DNA of 39,881 bases from Prevotella histicola JCM 15637 = DNF00424 (GTDB lineage Bacteria > Bacteroidota > Bacteroidia > Bacteroidales > Bacteroidaceae), in contig NZ_BAJX01000022.1 in NCBI RefSeq assembly GCF_000613925.1, positions 1-39,881 of the forward strand, given 5' to 3'. Shown here in pieces: positions 26,868 through 34,515 of this stretch. Positions within the stretch are counted from its first letter, which is position 1. Each line of letters starts with the position of its first letter. The translations under genes and the position numbers were made by a program. Below the pieces are notes generated by a model. That model was not told where the DNA came from and ran no database searches. It saw only the letters and a program-made list of their open reading frames with translations.

Positions 26868-27744
26868 CTTAATACGTAGATAATAAAGAGGAAAGCTAAA
26901 CCGAAAGCTAAGACAATGAGTTGTGTAAAGCGGTCACGGAGGATGACTTTGGTGGGGTCTCCGCTCTTCTTATCCACCACCGCGATCTGTATATAGCGTA
27001 ATAAACCAACGAGAACAAACACACTTGTGAGATAGAGATAGTCTGTATGGAAGTTCTGAATAGTCTCAGGACTGACCGTATACATGATGTAGCACACTAA
27101 AGTGACGCTTGACGTGATGGTAATAGCTTGATTAATGAAGGTCAGATTGTAGCGGATTGTGTTCTGACGTGGGGCATGTCCTGTCTCATTCATCCTCACA
27201 ACGTCATCTCTACGTTTGGCAAAAGAGAGGAATAACATGAGGAGAAAGGTCATTAAAACAATCCATTTGCTCAGATGAATGGAGGTAGATACACCGCCAG
27301 CCAAGACTCTGAGAACGAATCCGAAGGCAACGATACAAACATCAATAATGGCATATTGCTTAAGTTTTAGGCAGTATCCGATGTTGAGTAGCCAATAAAA
27401 GGCGATGACTCCAGCTGTTTCCAGCTGATGATCATATAATAAAAAGGTCGAAGCCATCGATAAAATAAGCATTAAAACCATTAGAGTATAACCTTGTGGG
27501 ATACTGATGGCACCTGAAGCCAACGGCCTATTGCATTTGATTGGATGATGTTTGTCGTCTTCAATGTCAATGATATCGTTCAGACAGTATATGGATGAGG
27601 CTGCAAAAGAGAACGATAAGGCTGTTATCAACCTGCATAGATGGCTGATGGGTGTAGTAATGCACCACCAAAGAATACTGGTAGGAGTACAATGAGATTC
27701 TTAATCCACTGTTTTGGGCGAATTAATCGTATGAGGTTCTTCAT
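26864..27744 (-). CDS. UbiA-family prenyltransferase (polyprenyl-phosphate phosphoribosyltransferase-like), frameshifted
   Basis: A membrane prenyltransferase of the UbiA superfamily resembling decaprenyl-phosphate 5-phosphoribosyltransferase. The first aspartate motif, with following residues, reads NDIIDIEDDKHHPIKCNRPLASG, as in that subgroup, and AKRRDDVVR follows later. The longest open frame begins only at 27631 and lacks the first helix. Upstream in another frame lies MKNLIRLIRPKQWIKN followed by LIVLLPVFFGGALLHPSAIYAG, starting at ATG 27744, whose ATGA overlaps the upstream acyltransferase stop. A single T lost in GCAGGTTGATA near 27633 separates them (881 nt is 2 modulo 3). It overlaps the HAD gene by 4 nt. 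Confidence 0.85.
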
Positions 27745-28766
27745 TTTAATCTTTTCTCTATGGGGGTTATCAAACGGTTAAGGCTTGTGTGGAGCAACCA
27801 TGCTAATGGCAAAGTAATGGCTGTAGTCATAAGGAATGTAGGCCAATAGCTCCAACCTTGCTCTTCAATATACTGCAAAACAAAGTGATCATGGATGAGA
27901 TATGCTTCTAAACTCAGCGCTCCAACGAAGGATAACATCCTGTTAAAGAAACGAGGTGTACGCCGAAAGACACGGTTAAGGATAAGAATTGTTGTGATTG
28001 TCAGTGGGATGTAGAGCATCCTTTCAAGGAAAATAGGGAACTGACCATGCTTTTCTTGCTCTAAAAAGATGCTGGAGGCAAGTGCCATTACAAACATAAT
28101 GAGAATCATCCATATAGAGGCTCCATCCATTTTCTCCTTCCTTTGTACTGCTGCTGCAATGTTTATACCTAAGAAATAGATAGGTACACGACTCCAAAAG
28201 ATCTCTAAATGTCCCAAAGTCTCGTGTATTGGCGTAACATATTGGACAAGAATGCACCACATTATCATTGCTACTGGTAGCCAATGGTAGATAGGGTGAC
28301 GTATAATAAGGTTCATATAGAAGGGGCTAACGAGGTATAAAGCCATGATAGCAGGGATATACCAGAAGGTTAACTCATCGTTTATCCAGAAGTTCCAGTT
28401 GATAGTTATATTACCGATGAGATCGATTATATTTGTACTATGCCCACTGTGCCCGACAAAATCGGGACATAGAAAGTCAGGAATGTAATACAAACAGGCA
28501 ATGATAAACCATGCTGGATAGATTCGAAGGAAGCGTCTGGAGAAGAAATGACTAAGAGAAGGCTTCTTAGTCCATGAGAACCATAATCCCATTCCGCTAA
28601 GGAATAAGAAGATATCTACGCCAATGTTTCCGATTCTTCTTAGTCCAAAGAAAGTGTCATCACGGGGAAGTCCAACGTGAAAGAGTATGACGAAGATCAT
28701 AGCTGCCCCCATCAGCTCACCGCGATAGCGGCTTATATTAGCTAATTCAATCTCTTTTATCTTCAT
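27741..28766 (-). CDS. acyltransferase 3 family membrane protein
   Basis: A 341-residue integral-membrane O-acyltransferase (acyltransferase 3 / OafA-like) with about ten spans. The N-terminal RYRGELMGAAMIFVILFHVG carries the R/H pair equivalent to the family's catalytic H, and GNIGVDIFLFLSGMGLWFSW and RFLRIYPAW are typical. It probably acetylates or succinylates a surface glycan or lipid. The start is placed at ATG 28766, 2 nt after the preceding gene's stop. The longer frame to 28817 only reads over that gene. The stop overlaps the UbiA start (ATGA). The acceptor is unknown. Confidence 0.9.
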   Translation of the reverse strand: MKIKEIELANISRYRGELMGAAMIFVILFHVGLPRDDTFFGLRRIGNIGVDIFLFLSGMGLWFSWTKKPSLSHFFSRRFLRIYPAWFIIACLYYIPDFLCPDFVGHSGHSTNIIDLIGNITINWNFWINDELTFWYIPAIMALYLVSPFYMNLIIRHPIYHWLPVAMIMWCILVQYVTPIHETLGHLEIFWSRVPIYFLGINIAAAVQRKEKMDGASIWMILIMFVMALASSIFLEQEKHGQFPIFLERMLYIPLTITTILILNRVFRRTPRFFNRMLSFVGALSLEAYLIHDHFVLQYIEEQGWSYWPTFLMTTAITLPLAWLLHTSLNRLITPIEKRLK

Positions 28767-28768
28767 TT

Positions 28769-29863
28769 TTATAGCGATGGATTGGGTATTTTCTTCATTA
28801 ATAGTTTGAACAACCATGCCAAACAGATGGAAGAAATAATGTATAAGAGCAGTCCTGTATAGTAGTCACCACCACGGGAGATGGGGATGAAGATCTTTCT
28901 TGTTATTGGATGACAGACAAAAAGGGCTGCAGAGATGCTACCCATCCATGCCAATCCGGTTGTTAACCACGTACTGTTCTTGCCGGATAGTGCTGGTATT
29001 GTACTTAGAATCTTGACAAAGCTGATTGCTGCAGAGCATACTGCCAGTGGTACAAGATACCAACTGAGATAGGTAAAGCTCATCAGGAATACCGCAATAG
29101 TAGAGACAATGAACACGACAATATGCGTGCTCATAGACCAAGGACGCATATAACGCGCATAAAGAAGTCCTGCTCCAAAAGGTAGAATACCCCCAATGCA
29201 ATTGTATCTCCATCGGTTTAGCGCATCGCTTTCAGGGTCACAAGCCAATTGAATGGCAGCACATAGCAAGATTAAAGCTACTGTCCATGTCCAATGACGA
29301 CGATACATGAAGAGCCTGTAGACGATATAAAGCTGAATCATTAGACCAAAAAACCAGTAAGGGCCAGGCCATATTATATCATCGGGATGCGGAAGAACAT
29401 TATTAAAAAGTCCCATTTGACCGATAATATCTATGACAGAATAATGGTGTTGACCAGGCGTTATAGCATCTAACATAGTGAATGCTACAAAGCCAACTAT
29501 CATCATTCGGAATAGTTTCAGCCAATGATAACGGATAAATCCTGCAATAGGAAGTATTGAAATGGACTTTTGAGGGTTCTGTTCAGGGCTTTCGTACTTC
29601 TTGGTAAGCCCATATGCAGACAGGAAAAGGAACACTGGTACACCGTAATGGCCGAAGAAAGAAAGGATATGGAACGGTAGTAGACCAGTCCAATGAGAAT
29701 GGAGTACCTGGTAGAACCAATCAACATTATGCTTGAAGTATTGATATTCGTTCTCCTGAACCACAGGTCTTAGCCAGTGGCAATAGTTATGTAAGAAGAT
29801 ACCTATGATGGCAATACCTCTCAAGACATCACATTCTGTTCTTGTCAGGAGTTCCTTTTTCAT
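28769..29863 (-). CDS. acyltransferase 3 family membrane protein
   Basis: A 364-residue acyltransferase 3 protein, different from the next gene but of the same family: CDVLRGIAIIGIFLHNYCHW (R-x10-H motif, about residues 12-25), FGHYGVPVFLFLSAYGLTKKY, HWLKLFRMMIV, and C-terminal ALFVCHPITRKI. About ten hydrophobic spans. ATG 29863 overlaps the stop of the phosphoethanolamine transferase-like gene by 4 nt. Probably O-acylates an envelope glycan. Two family members in one operon suggest two acyl positions or two acceptors, which is inference. Confidence 0.9.
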   Translation of the reverse strand: MKKELLTRTECDVLRGIAIIGIFLHNYCHWLRPVVQENEYQYFKHNVDWFYQVLHSHWTGLLPFHILSFFGHYGVPVFLFLSAYGLTKKYESPEQNPQKSISILPIAGFIRYHWLKLFRMMIVGFVAFTMLDAITPGQHHYSVIDIIGQMGLFNNVLPHPDDIIWPGPYWFFGLMIQLYIVYRLFMYRRHWTWTVALILLCAAIQLACDPESDALNRWRYNCIGGILPFGAGLLYARYMRPWSMSTHIVVFIVSTIAVFLMSFTYLSWYLVPLAVCSAAISFVKILSTIPALSGKNSTWLTTGLAWMGSISAALFVCHPITRKIFIPISRGGDYYTGLLLYIISSICLAWLFKLLMKKIPNPSL

Positions 29864-31689
29864 TTCTTTTGTTCGACGAGTTGATCGTAATCGGTAGTAT
29901 TCTTCAGTAATCTTGGGCGCATCTCGTTATACTTAGGGCTGAGAATGTTATACTCGGGATGATAGTCTTTAGTACTAATTCCTGCTAAGTAAAGTAACAT
30001 GTGGGGTAATGCGTCCGTCATAAAACGGCGATTCTTAGCCTTAATAATCTCTTTATATATCTCAGGATGCTCTGCTGCATACTTGCGTGAACAGTAAATC
30101 CAGAATGGAATCTCAAACTCGTAACGTGCCAAATCATAGTCTATGGCTGCTGAATGGTTCCTACATATAAATCCTCTGTTGCCTTCATAACATTCCTCAC
30201 CATGGTCAGGCATATAGATAACGATGGCATCTTTGTTCTCGAAGCGTTTGACAATCTGGTATACAATGGAGTCATTATATAGTACGGCATTGTCATAATC
30301 TGCCAGAATACTGCGACGTTGTTCGTTGAGATCGGCGCGTTTTTTTGCGTAATCATCGGCTGTGAAGTGCCTACGATCGTCAGGAAAGCGTTGTCTATAG
30401 CTCACATGTTGACCGATAAGATGGAAGATTATGAGGTTATGGTCCGTATTTTCCTTTTCAAGATCCTTGTCATAATCATCCAATAGTCCACGGTCGAAAC
30501 GGTATAGGCGGGTGTTGCGTGAATCAAACATAGCCTTTGACAACTCAGGATGGTTAAGAAAGAACCCTCCACTGAAGTCATAAACAGCCTGTTTAGCCTT
30601 AGGAAGGAACTGATTAGTGATGAATGTGACGTGATATCCAGCCTTTCGGAAGAGTTCAGGGAATAGTGGATAGTCGCACCATTCGCCTTTTTCGCCTACA
30701 ACATGTAGGGAAAAGACGTTTTTAAACACGAAACTGGTCAGGTTCCATGGTGATACGACATCACTGAAAGGTACTAATAAACCTGTTTTCTGCAGTTTTA
30801 TCTGGCGTGGAGTCGTTGGCATGAAGTAGCCATACTGCTGCGAGTGATGCTTGCCATAGCTTTCACCTATGATAAGAACAATGTTTGGCGATGTGAAAGA
30901 ACAACTGTCAACTTGCATTTTGTCCTTCGCTTCAATGAGTCTGCCAATCTGTTGTGAGGCTAACTCATTGGAAAAGATACTGAAAGCCAGACGGTAGACT
31001 GGAAGATAGAACTGTGCACAGTCTTTAGTTGTTAGCTCATGTTCTACGGAACCAATGGTTTCCATAGAGAACATCTGGATCATTTCACCCTTATTATGTG
31101 CTGAACTGCAGACAGACCAAGGGAGAAGAATGAGACATAAGCCGCCTGTTGTTGCTTCTAAGATGTCTTTCATCCTGCTATTAAGTGACAGTCTCAAAGG
31201 TGAACATCTCTTTTTTATGATACCAGGCAGGATGGTTGCCAGAATATGAATCAGTATTATGAGCAATATCAGACCTACACCAGAGAATATTAAGTCCGTC
31301 GAGAAATAGCTGTTAAAGAACTCACTCGCTTCTCTACCATCGGTTTCTCCTACTAAAAGGAGCATGGACGGATTGAGCGTGGACTGGAATTTCTCCCAGC
31401 AAAAGACATCAGCAATGGTCGTAATGTAAGCGATTACGCAGAACAATCCCCTAATCCATGGGCGGATCTTTCTGGGAATGATTGTTAGAAGGGCACATAG
31501 AATATAGAGATCGAGAAACAATTCTAACCACAGATTCCCATAAACAGATGCATCAGGGGCATTACTTGGTAACTCAATGTACGAAGCGATGATTCCGATG
31601 AGGTACATGAAGAAAAAGAAAGATGCATTTGCTTTTAAGGGCAGACCCACCTTCTTCAATAGGTTAATGACGTTTCTCAAACTTCCCAT
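29860..31689 (-). CDS. phosphoethanolamine transferase-like sulfatase-fold membrane protein
   Basis: A 609-residue protein with about five N-terminal membrane segments (up to about residue 200) and a C-terminal alkaline-phosphatase/sulfatase-fold domain. That domain opens with NIVLIIGESYGKHHSQQYGY and MPTTPRQ (about residue 268) and includes the metal motif YMPDHGEECYEG and a late NHS histidine. This is the layout of EptA/CptA-type enzymes that move phosphoethanolamine to lipid A or LOS core and reduce polymyxin binding. The usual nucleophile Thr after GE is Ser here (GES), as in some family members. It is the first gene of a six-gene operon, with a promoter at 31710-31739, and divergent from an AraC-type regulator. 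Confidence 0.88.
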   Translation of the reverse strand: MGSLRNVINLLKKVGLPLKANASFFFFMYLIGIIASYIELPSNAPDASVYGNLWLELFLDLYILCALLTIIPRKIRPWIRGLFCVIAYITTIADVFCWEKFQSTLNPSMLLLVGETDGREASEFFNSYFSTDLIFSGVGLILLIILIHILATILPGIIKKRCSPLRLSLNSRMKDILEATTGGLCLILLPWSVCSSAHNKGEMIQMFSMETIGSVEHELTTKDCAQFYLPVYRLAFSIFSNELASQQIGRLIEAKDKMQVDSCSFTSPNIVLIIGESYGKHHSQQYGYFMPTTPRQIKLQKTGLLVPFSDVVSPWNLTSFVFKNVFSLHVVGEKGEWCDYPLFPELFRKAGYHVTFITNQFLPKAKQAVYDFSGGFFLNHPELSKAMFDSRNTRLYRFDRGLLDDYDKDLEKENTDHNLIIFHLIGQHVSYRQRFPDDRRHFTADDYAKKRADLNEQRRSILADYDNAVLYNDSIVYQIVKRFENKDAIVIYMPDHGEECYEGNRGFICRNHSAAIDYDLARYEFEIPFWIYCSRKYAAEHPEIYKEIIKAKNRRFMTDALPHMLLYLAGISTKDYHPEYNILSPKYNEMRPRLLKNTTDYDQLVEQKK

Positions 31690-31709
31690 GTATACATTAT
31701 TATTTAGTG

Positions 31710-31739
31710 CAAAGTTAACTTAATTTTATGATATGCCAA
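31710..31739 (-). promoter_or_regulatory. promoter of the phosphoethanolamine transferase operon
   Basis: On the minus strand TTG (31737-31739) is followed after 19 nt by TAACTTTG (31710-31717), about 20 nt before the ATG at 31689. The intergenic region to the divergent AraC gene is 337 nt with no other gene. Confidence 0.7.
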
Positions 31740-31976
31740 GTCTTGGTGTGACAATTAACATTTTAGGCAGGTTGTTATAGGGAAAAAAAGAGAAAAAATC
31801 AGACTTAATGTATAAGGAAAGATTTTAACTTTATTGGCAAATATGGCTATGCAGAAGAGTGTTCAAAACTATATTATTTTGCACATGGTTTCCCTTTTTA
31901 TAATTGTAGAATAGTAGATTTTATTTCTGAAAAGGTCATTTTTATCTTAATATGCTCTGTAAAATATGATGAACTT

Positions 31977-32007
31977 TTTGGTAGTAAAATATTTTTTGTT
32001 ACCTTTA
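31977..32007 (+). promoter_or_regulatory. promoter of the AraC-family regulator
   Basis: TTTG (31977-31980), a 19-nt spacer and TACCTTTA (32000-32007), nearly consensus. The start codon is 19 nt further on, so the leader is very short. Confidence 0.65.
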
Positions 32008-32026
32008 CAAAGTTGAATTGAACTAA

Positions 32027-32956
32027 ATGAACAATAAAAACAATCTGACAGAAGCCGCAATCTCTAATTTCAAAGATATTGTTTCGTTGATGGAGAGCAA
32101 CAGAACCACGGTAGAAGGTGAGGTCTATGTGGGTTCTAAGTTTCTTGTTACCATAGGCTGTAATCCTTTTTTCAGACCGATAATAGACGAGCAAAGCCCT
32201 GTTTGCATGAATGTGGCACGTGTAGTTATCATAAGAAGTGGATGGTGTGAGCCAGTAATTGGTTTCAAGAAGTATCGCTGTGGACCTGGAGATATGCTCT
32301 TTATTAATTGGGGTGTCATGCTGAATGGTGATTCTTTTGGGGCTAATACTACCTTTGATGGTATCACAGTAACGGAAGAATATATGAAGCTTGTCTTTGG
32401 TGGAAGGATGCCGGAGGTGTTCCTTTCTCCTGGTTTGTGCTTCTCTGTCCATTTGTCAGAGCGTGAACAAACTGTGTGGAAGCAGTATGTGCGCACGCTG
32501 TACAATCTGGCTCATATCCGGAATATAGACCCTGTTGTTATTCGTTCACTCTTTGTTTCTGCGTTGAACTTCACAGAATCAATGTATAAGTCAAAGGGAA
32601 GTGATAATCATATAGCATGGTCACGCAACAAAAGAGCTATTGAACGCTTCATTCGTTTGGTAAATGATCATGCTAAAACGGAGCACGAACTTGACTTCTA
32701 TGCTTCCCAACTTGATATGACGACACACTATCTTGGCATGATCATAAAGAAAGATACGGGTACAACAGCAAAGGAATGGATTGACAAGACGTTGTGTGTT
32801 TTGCTGCAATTAGAGCTGAGGCATACAAGCAAACCATTAAAGGTGATAGCTGATGAGTTTAATTTTGTATCCTTAAGTTCGTTTTGTAAATTCTTTAAAC
32901 GGCGTACTGGGATGACAGCGAGTGCCTATAGATTATTGTCAGATCATGAAGAATAG
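32027..32956 (+). CDS. AraC-family transcriptional regulator
   Basis: A 309-residue regulator with an N-terminal effector or dimerisation domain (about residues 1-190, no recognised ligand motif) and a C-terminal double helix-turn-helix: ELDFYASQLDMTTHYLGMIIK (first HTH, about 220-240) and LKVIADEFNFVSLSSFCKFF followed by KRRTGMTASAYR (second HTH with the AraC signature, about 275-305). It is cytoplasmic. It is divergent from the envelope-modification operon starting at 31689 and may control it, but no operator was identified. Consensus promoter directly upstream and terminator directly downstream, so it is monocistronic. Confidence 0.93.
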   Translation: MNNKNNLTEAAISNFKDIVSLMESNRTTVEGEVYVGSKFLVTIGCNPFFRPIIDEQSPVCMNVARVVIIRSGWCEPVIGFKKYRCGPGDMLFINWGVMLNGDSFGANTTFDGITVTEEYMKLVFGGRMPEVFLSPGLCFSVHLSEREQTVWKQYVRTLYNLAHIRNIDPVVIRSLFVSALNFTESMYKSKGSDNHIAWSRNKRAIERFIRLVNDHAKTEHELDFYASQLDMTTHYLGMIIKKDTGTTAKEWIDKTLCVLLQLELRHTSKPLKVIADEFNFVSLSSFCKFFKRRTGMTASAYRLLSDHEE

Positions 32957-32990
32957 CATCTTTTAGACAGTTATACTATATTATAATAAG

Positions 32991-33024
32991 AATCTATCCA
33001 AACTTTGTGAGGATAGATTTTTTT
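32991..33024 (+). terminator. terminator of the AraC-family gene
   Basis: AATCTATCC pairs perfectly with GGATAGATT around an 11-nt loop and runs into seven T, 34 nt past the stop codon. Confidence 0.9.
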
Positions 33025-33228
33025 GTTTCTTCTTTATTTCTTTTTCTCTATTTTTGTGTGGATGATACTGTAGATATCATCATTTTGAGCTTGCTTTCTT
33101 CTTGGGTTACGATAAGCATATGGGTAGGAGAGAAGTTCTAATTCTGTGTTTAAGTAATCGAGAAATATCTTTACGAATAAAGAAGGAGGGTAAAGTGAAA
33201 AGCAAAGTAGAAACTATGATTTGCCGTT

Positions 33229-33401
33229 CTGTAACATCTTGAAGATCAAATACTTATAAAGTTCTTTGTAAAAGGGCATCTTTTGCATTGCAAAAGGGCG
33301 TCTTTTACACTCCAAAAGGGCACCTTTTACATCGTGAAAGGGCGTCTTTTGCAACGTAAAAGAGCACCTTCTAAATTGTAGTTATGAATAAATCTTACAA
33401 A
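33229..33401. repeat. 175-nt intergenic repeat element, copy D
   Basis: Fourth copy: TCTGTAACATCTTGA left end, similar to copy A's TTTGTAATATTTTGA; central 22-nt-period dyad array (about 33268-33370); right end ATGAATAAATCTTACAAA. Just upstream, TTTGCCGTT matches copy A's TTTGCAGTT, so the true left boundary may be several bases further out. Confidence 0.8.
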
Positions 33402-33831
33402 CATAGGTACTTACTGACGGTTTATTACTGGATTTACGTAGATTTGATATGTTTAGGGTTATATGCAAAGAGAGGATAGAATAGGGGTAAAAAAATAATG
33501 TTAAATTCGTTTTTCTGTACAAATTGAAATGAAGTCTTTACCTATCTTTGTAAGTATCTTATAGAATGAATATCAAAGATCTGTAACTACTTATTTGTCT
33601 ATTTCGGATACAGTAAGTTGTTGAAGGGAGTAAAAGTGTGGTTTCTTGATTGCTGTATGCGATGAAAATTCAGTGAGAAATCTGGAGAAATCGCAATAGC
33701 ATATGAGGGAAAAGATAATCTGATACAGAGAAGATTATCGCTACAGAGAGCTCTTTGTTTATACTTAGTAGGTCAAATATATTATAGAAAAGATACTACT
33801 GCCTAAATATTATTCAATAGAGACGATTATG
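33402..33831. other. intergenic region with possible gene remnant, left of provirus
   Basis: No intact gene. TATCTTTG at 33543-33550 resembles a -7 box, and the ATG at 33566 opens only six codons (MNIKDL, then stop). Further on, 45 codons without a start (about 33669-33803, including KSGEIAIAYEGKDNLIQ) are open before a stop at 33804-33806. These may be pieces of a decayed gene, or chance. Confidence 0.35.
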
Positions 33832-33859
33832 AAGTGTCATAATGTTGATTATATTATTT
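33832..33859 (+). other. dif-like XerC/XerD site, probable left attachment site of provirus
   Basis: A 28-bp segment with the core CATAA-TGTTGA-TTAT, i.e. the inner ends of XerC and XerD arms around a 6-bp centre. Aligned from memory with E. coli dif it matches at about 17 of 28 positions, including CATAATGT and ATTAT-TTA. It lies 46 nt before the first microvirus ORF, exactly where a Xer-integrated microvirus should begin. No second copy is in the window. Confidence 0.6.
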
Positions 33860-33863
33860 TATT

Positions 33864-33871
33864 TATTTTTG
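33864..33871 (+). promoter_or_regulatory. possible -7 box for the microvirus transcript
   Basis: TATTTTTG matches TAnnTTTG and lies 33 nt before the first provirus ORF, immediately right of the dif-like site. The nearest TTG upstream is at 16-nt spacing, shorter than usual. Confidence 0.4.
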
Positions 33872-33904
33872 CGCTAGTAACATTATTTAATTAATTCTAT
33901 TCTT

Positions 33905-34123
33905 ATGGTAAATGACAGAGTACCGATGCTATGGCGTACTACTAGACATACTTTAATGATGTCAGTAACAATTCAGCATTACGTTGATCCCCGTAACGGT
34001 GTCCATACTTATGTTGTGCGTTGGCGTGATGATAATCTTCCTGATCATGTATCGGATAATTATCTTGCATTTCGTTCCTTTGCATCTTGCATTGATTTTA
34101 TCTGTACTAATTTTAATGGATAG
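33905..34123 (+). CDS. small microvirus protein, unknown function
   Basis: A 72-residue soluble protein at the left end of the provirus. The region VTIQHYVDPRNGVHTYVVRW followed by RDDN looks like a compact beta-rich fold. No family is recognised. In gokushoviruses a small DNA-binding protein (VP5) is encoded near the replication gene, but no convincing likeness was seen. The first ATG (33905) lies 6 nt after a T-rich stretch. ATG codons for the MMSVTIQ segment, further in, are alternative starts. After its TAG (and a TAA two codons later) the same frame stays open for a further 69 codons. Confidence 0.6.
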   Translation: MVNDRVPMLWRTTRHTLMMSVTIQHYVDPRNGVHTYVVRWRDDNLPDHVSDNYLAFRSFASCIDFICTNFNG

Positions 34124-34189
34124 ATATAACTTGCTCAACTTCGTTATGTAAATTGTCCTTTTCGTGATACTATTGGATGTATAGACTTC

Positions 34190-34339
34190 ATGTGTCTTGA
34201 TTGTCCTGATCCACATGAAACGCTAGAAATCTTTAACTTTTATGAATCTTTAAAATCTTGTAAAAATGAAAATGAACGTCAAAGACTTCGTGAAGAACGT
34301 ACGCTTTTCTCTCGACAAGAACGGCCGTGCCCTTTTTGA
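34190..34339 (+). CDS. possible Cys-rich 49-residue microvirus ORF
   Basis: An open frame starting MCLDCPDPHETLEIF and ending in TGA at 34337-34339. Upstream of the ATG, the same frame is open back to 34130 without a standard start and contains NCPFRDTIGC, so the full open stretch has Cys residues spaced like a small zinc-binding motif (C...C...C-x2-C). It overlaps the start of the next ORF by 74 nt. Coding status is uncertain. A non-AUG start or read-through of the preceding ORF would extend it. Confidence 0.35.
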   Translation: MCLDCPDPHETLEIFNFYESLKSCKNENERQRLREERTLFSRQERPCPF

Positions 34340-34493
34340 GTTTACTATCGGTGGTTTTATCGCCGTATCAATCGCCTTGTACTTAACCTCTTGTTATTCT
34401 TCTATGGATGCAGAAAAGTTCCATTATCATGGATCCGTAGGAAAATCTCAGCATGTTACTAATGTTATAGTACATCCTGATTCAGTTCGTTAA
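34266..34493 (+). CDS. small microvirus membrane protein
   Basis: A 75-residue protein with a basic N-terminus (KMNVKDFVKNVRFSLDKNGR), one hydrophobic segment (FTIGGFIAVSIALYLTSC, about residues 26-43) and a polar C-terminus. It is preceded by an A-rich leader typical of Bacteroidetes translation starts and lies 22 nt before the Rep gene. A single-span protein in a microvirus could act in lysis or in superinfection exclusion. No homologue is recognised, so this remains open. A Cys directly after the span makes lipid attachment conceivable, but there is no proper lipobox order. Confidence 0.65.
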   Translation: MKMNVKDFVKNVRFSLDKNGRALFEFTIGGFIAVSIALYLTSCYSSMDAEKFHYHGSVGKSQHVTNVIVHPDSVR

Positions 34494-34515
34494 TTTGTTT
34501 TAGTTTTTAGTTATT

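Noticed and set aside
32125..32505. Long antisense frame (126 codons) inside the AraC-family gene, and similar shadows within capsid, SusC and M13 genes
   Set aside because: Antisense frames lie entirely inside well-supported genes and show no protein-family features.
33485..33512. Alternative dif-like candidate around AATAATGTTAAAT
   Set aside because: Only the XerD-like half resembles a Xer site. The site at 33832-33859 matches both arms and is better placed at the phage boundary.
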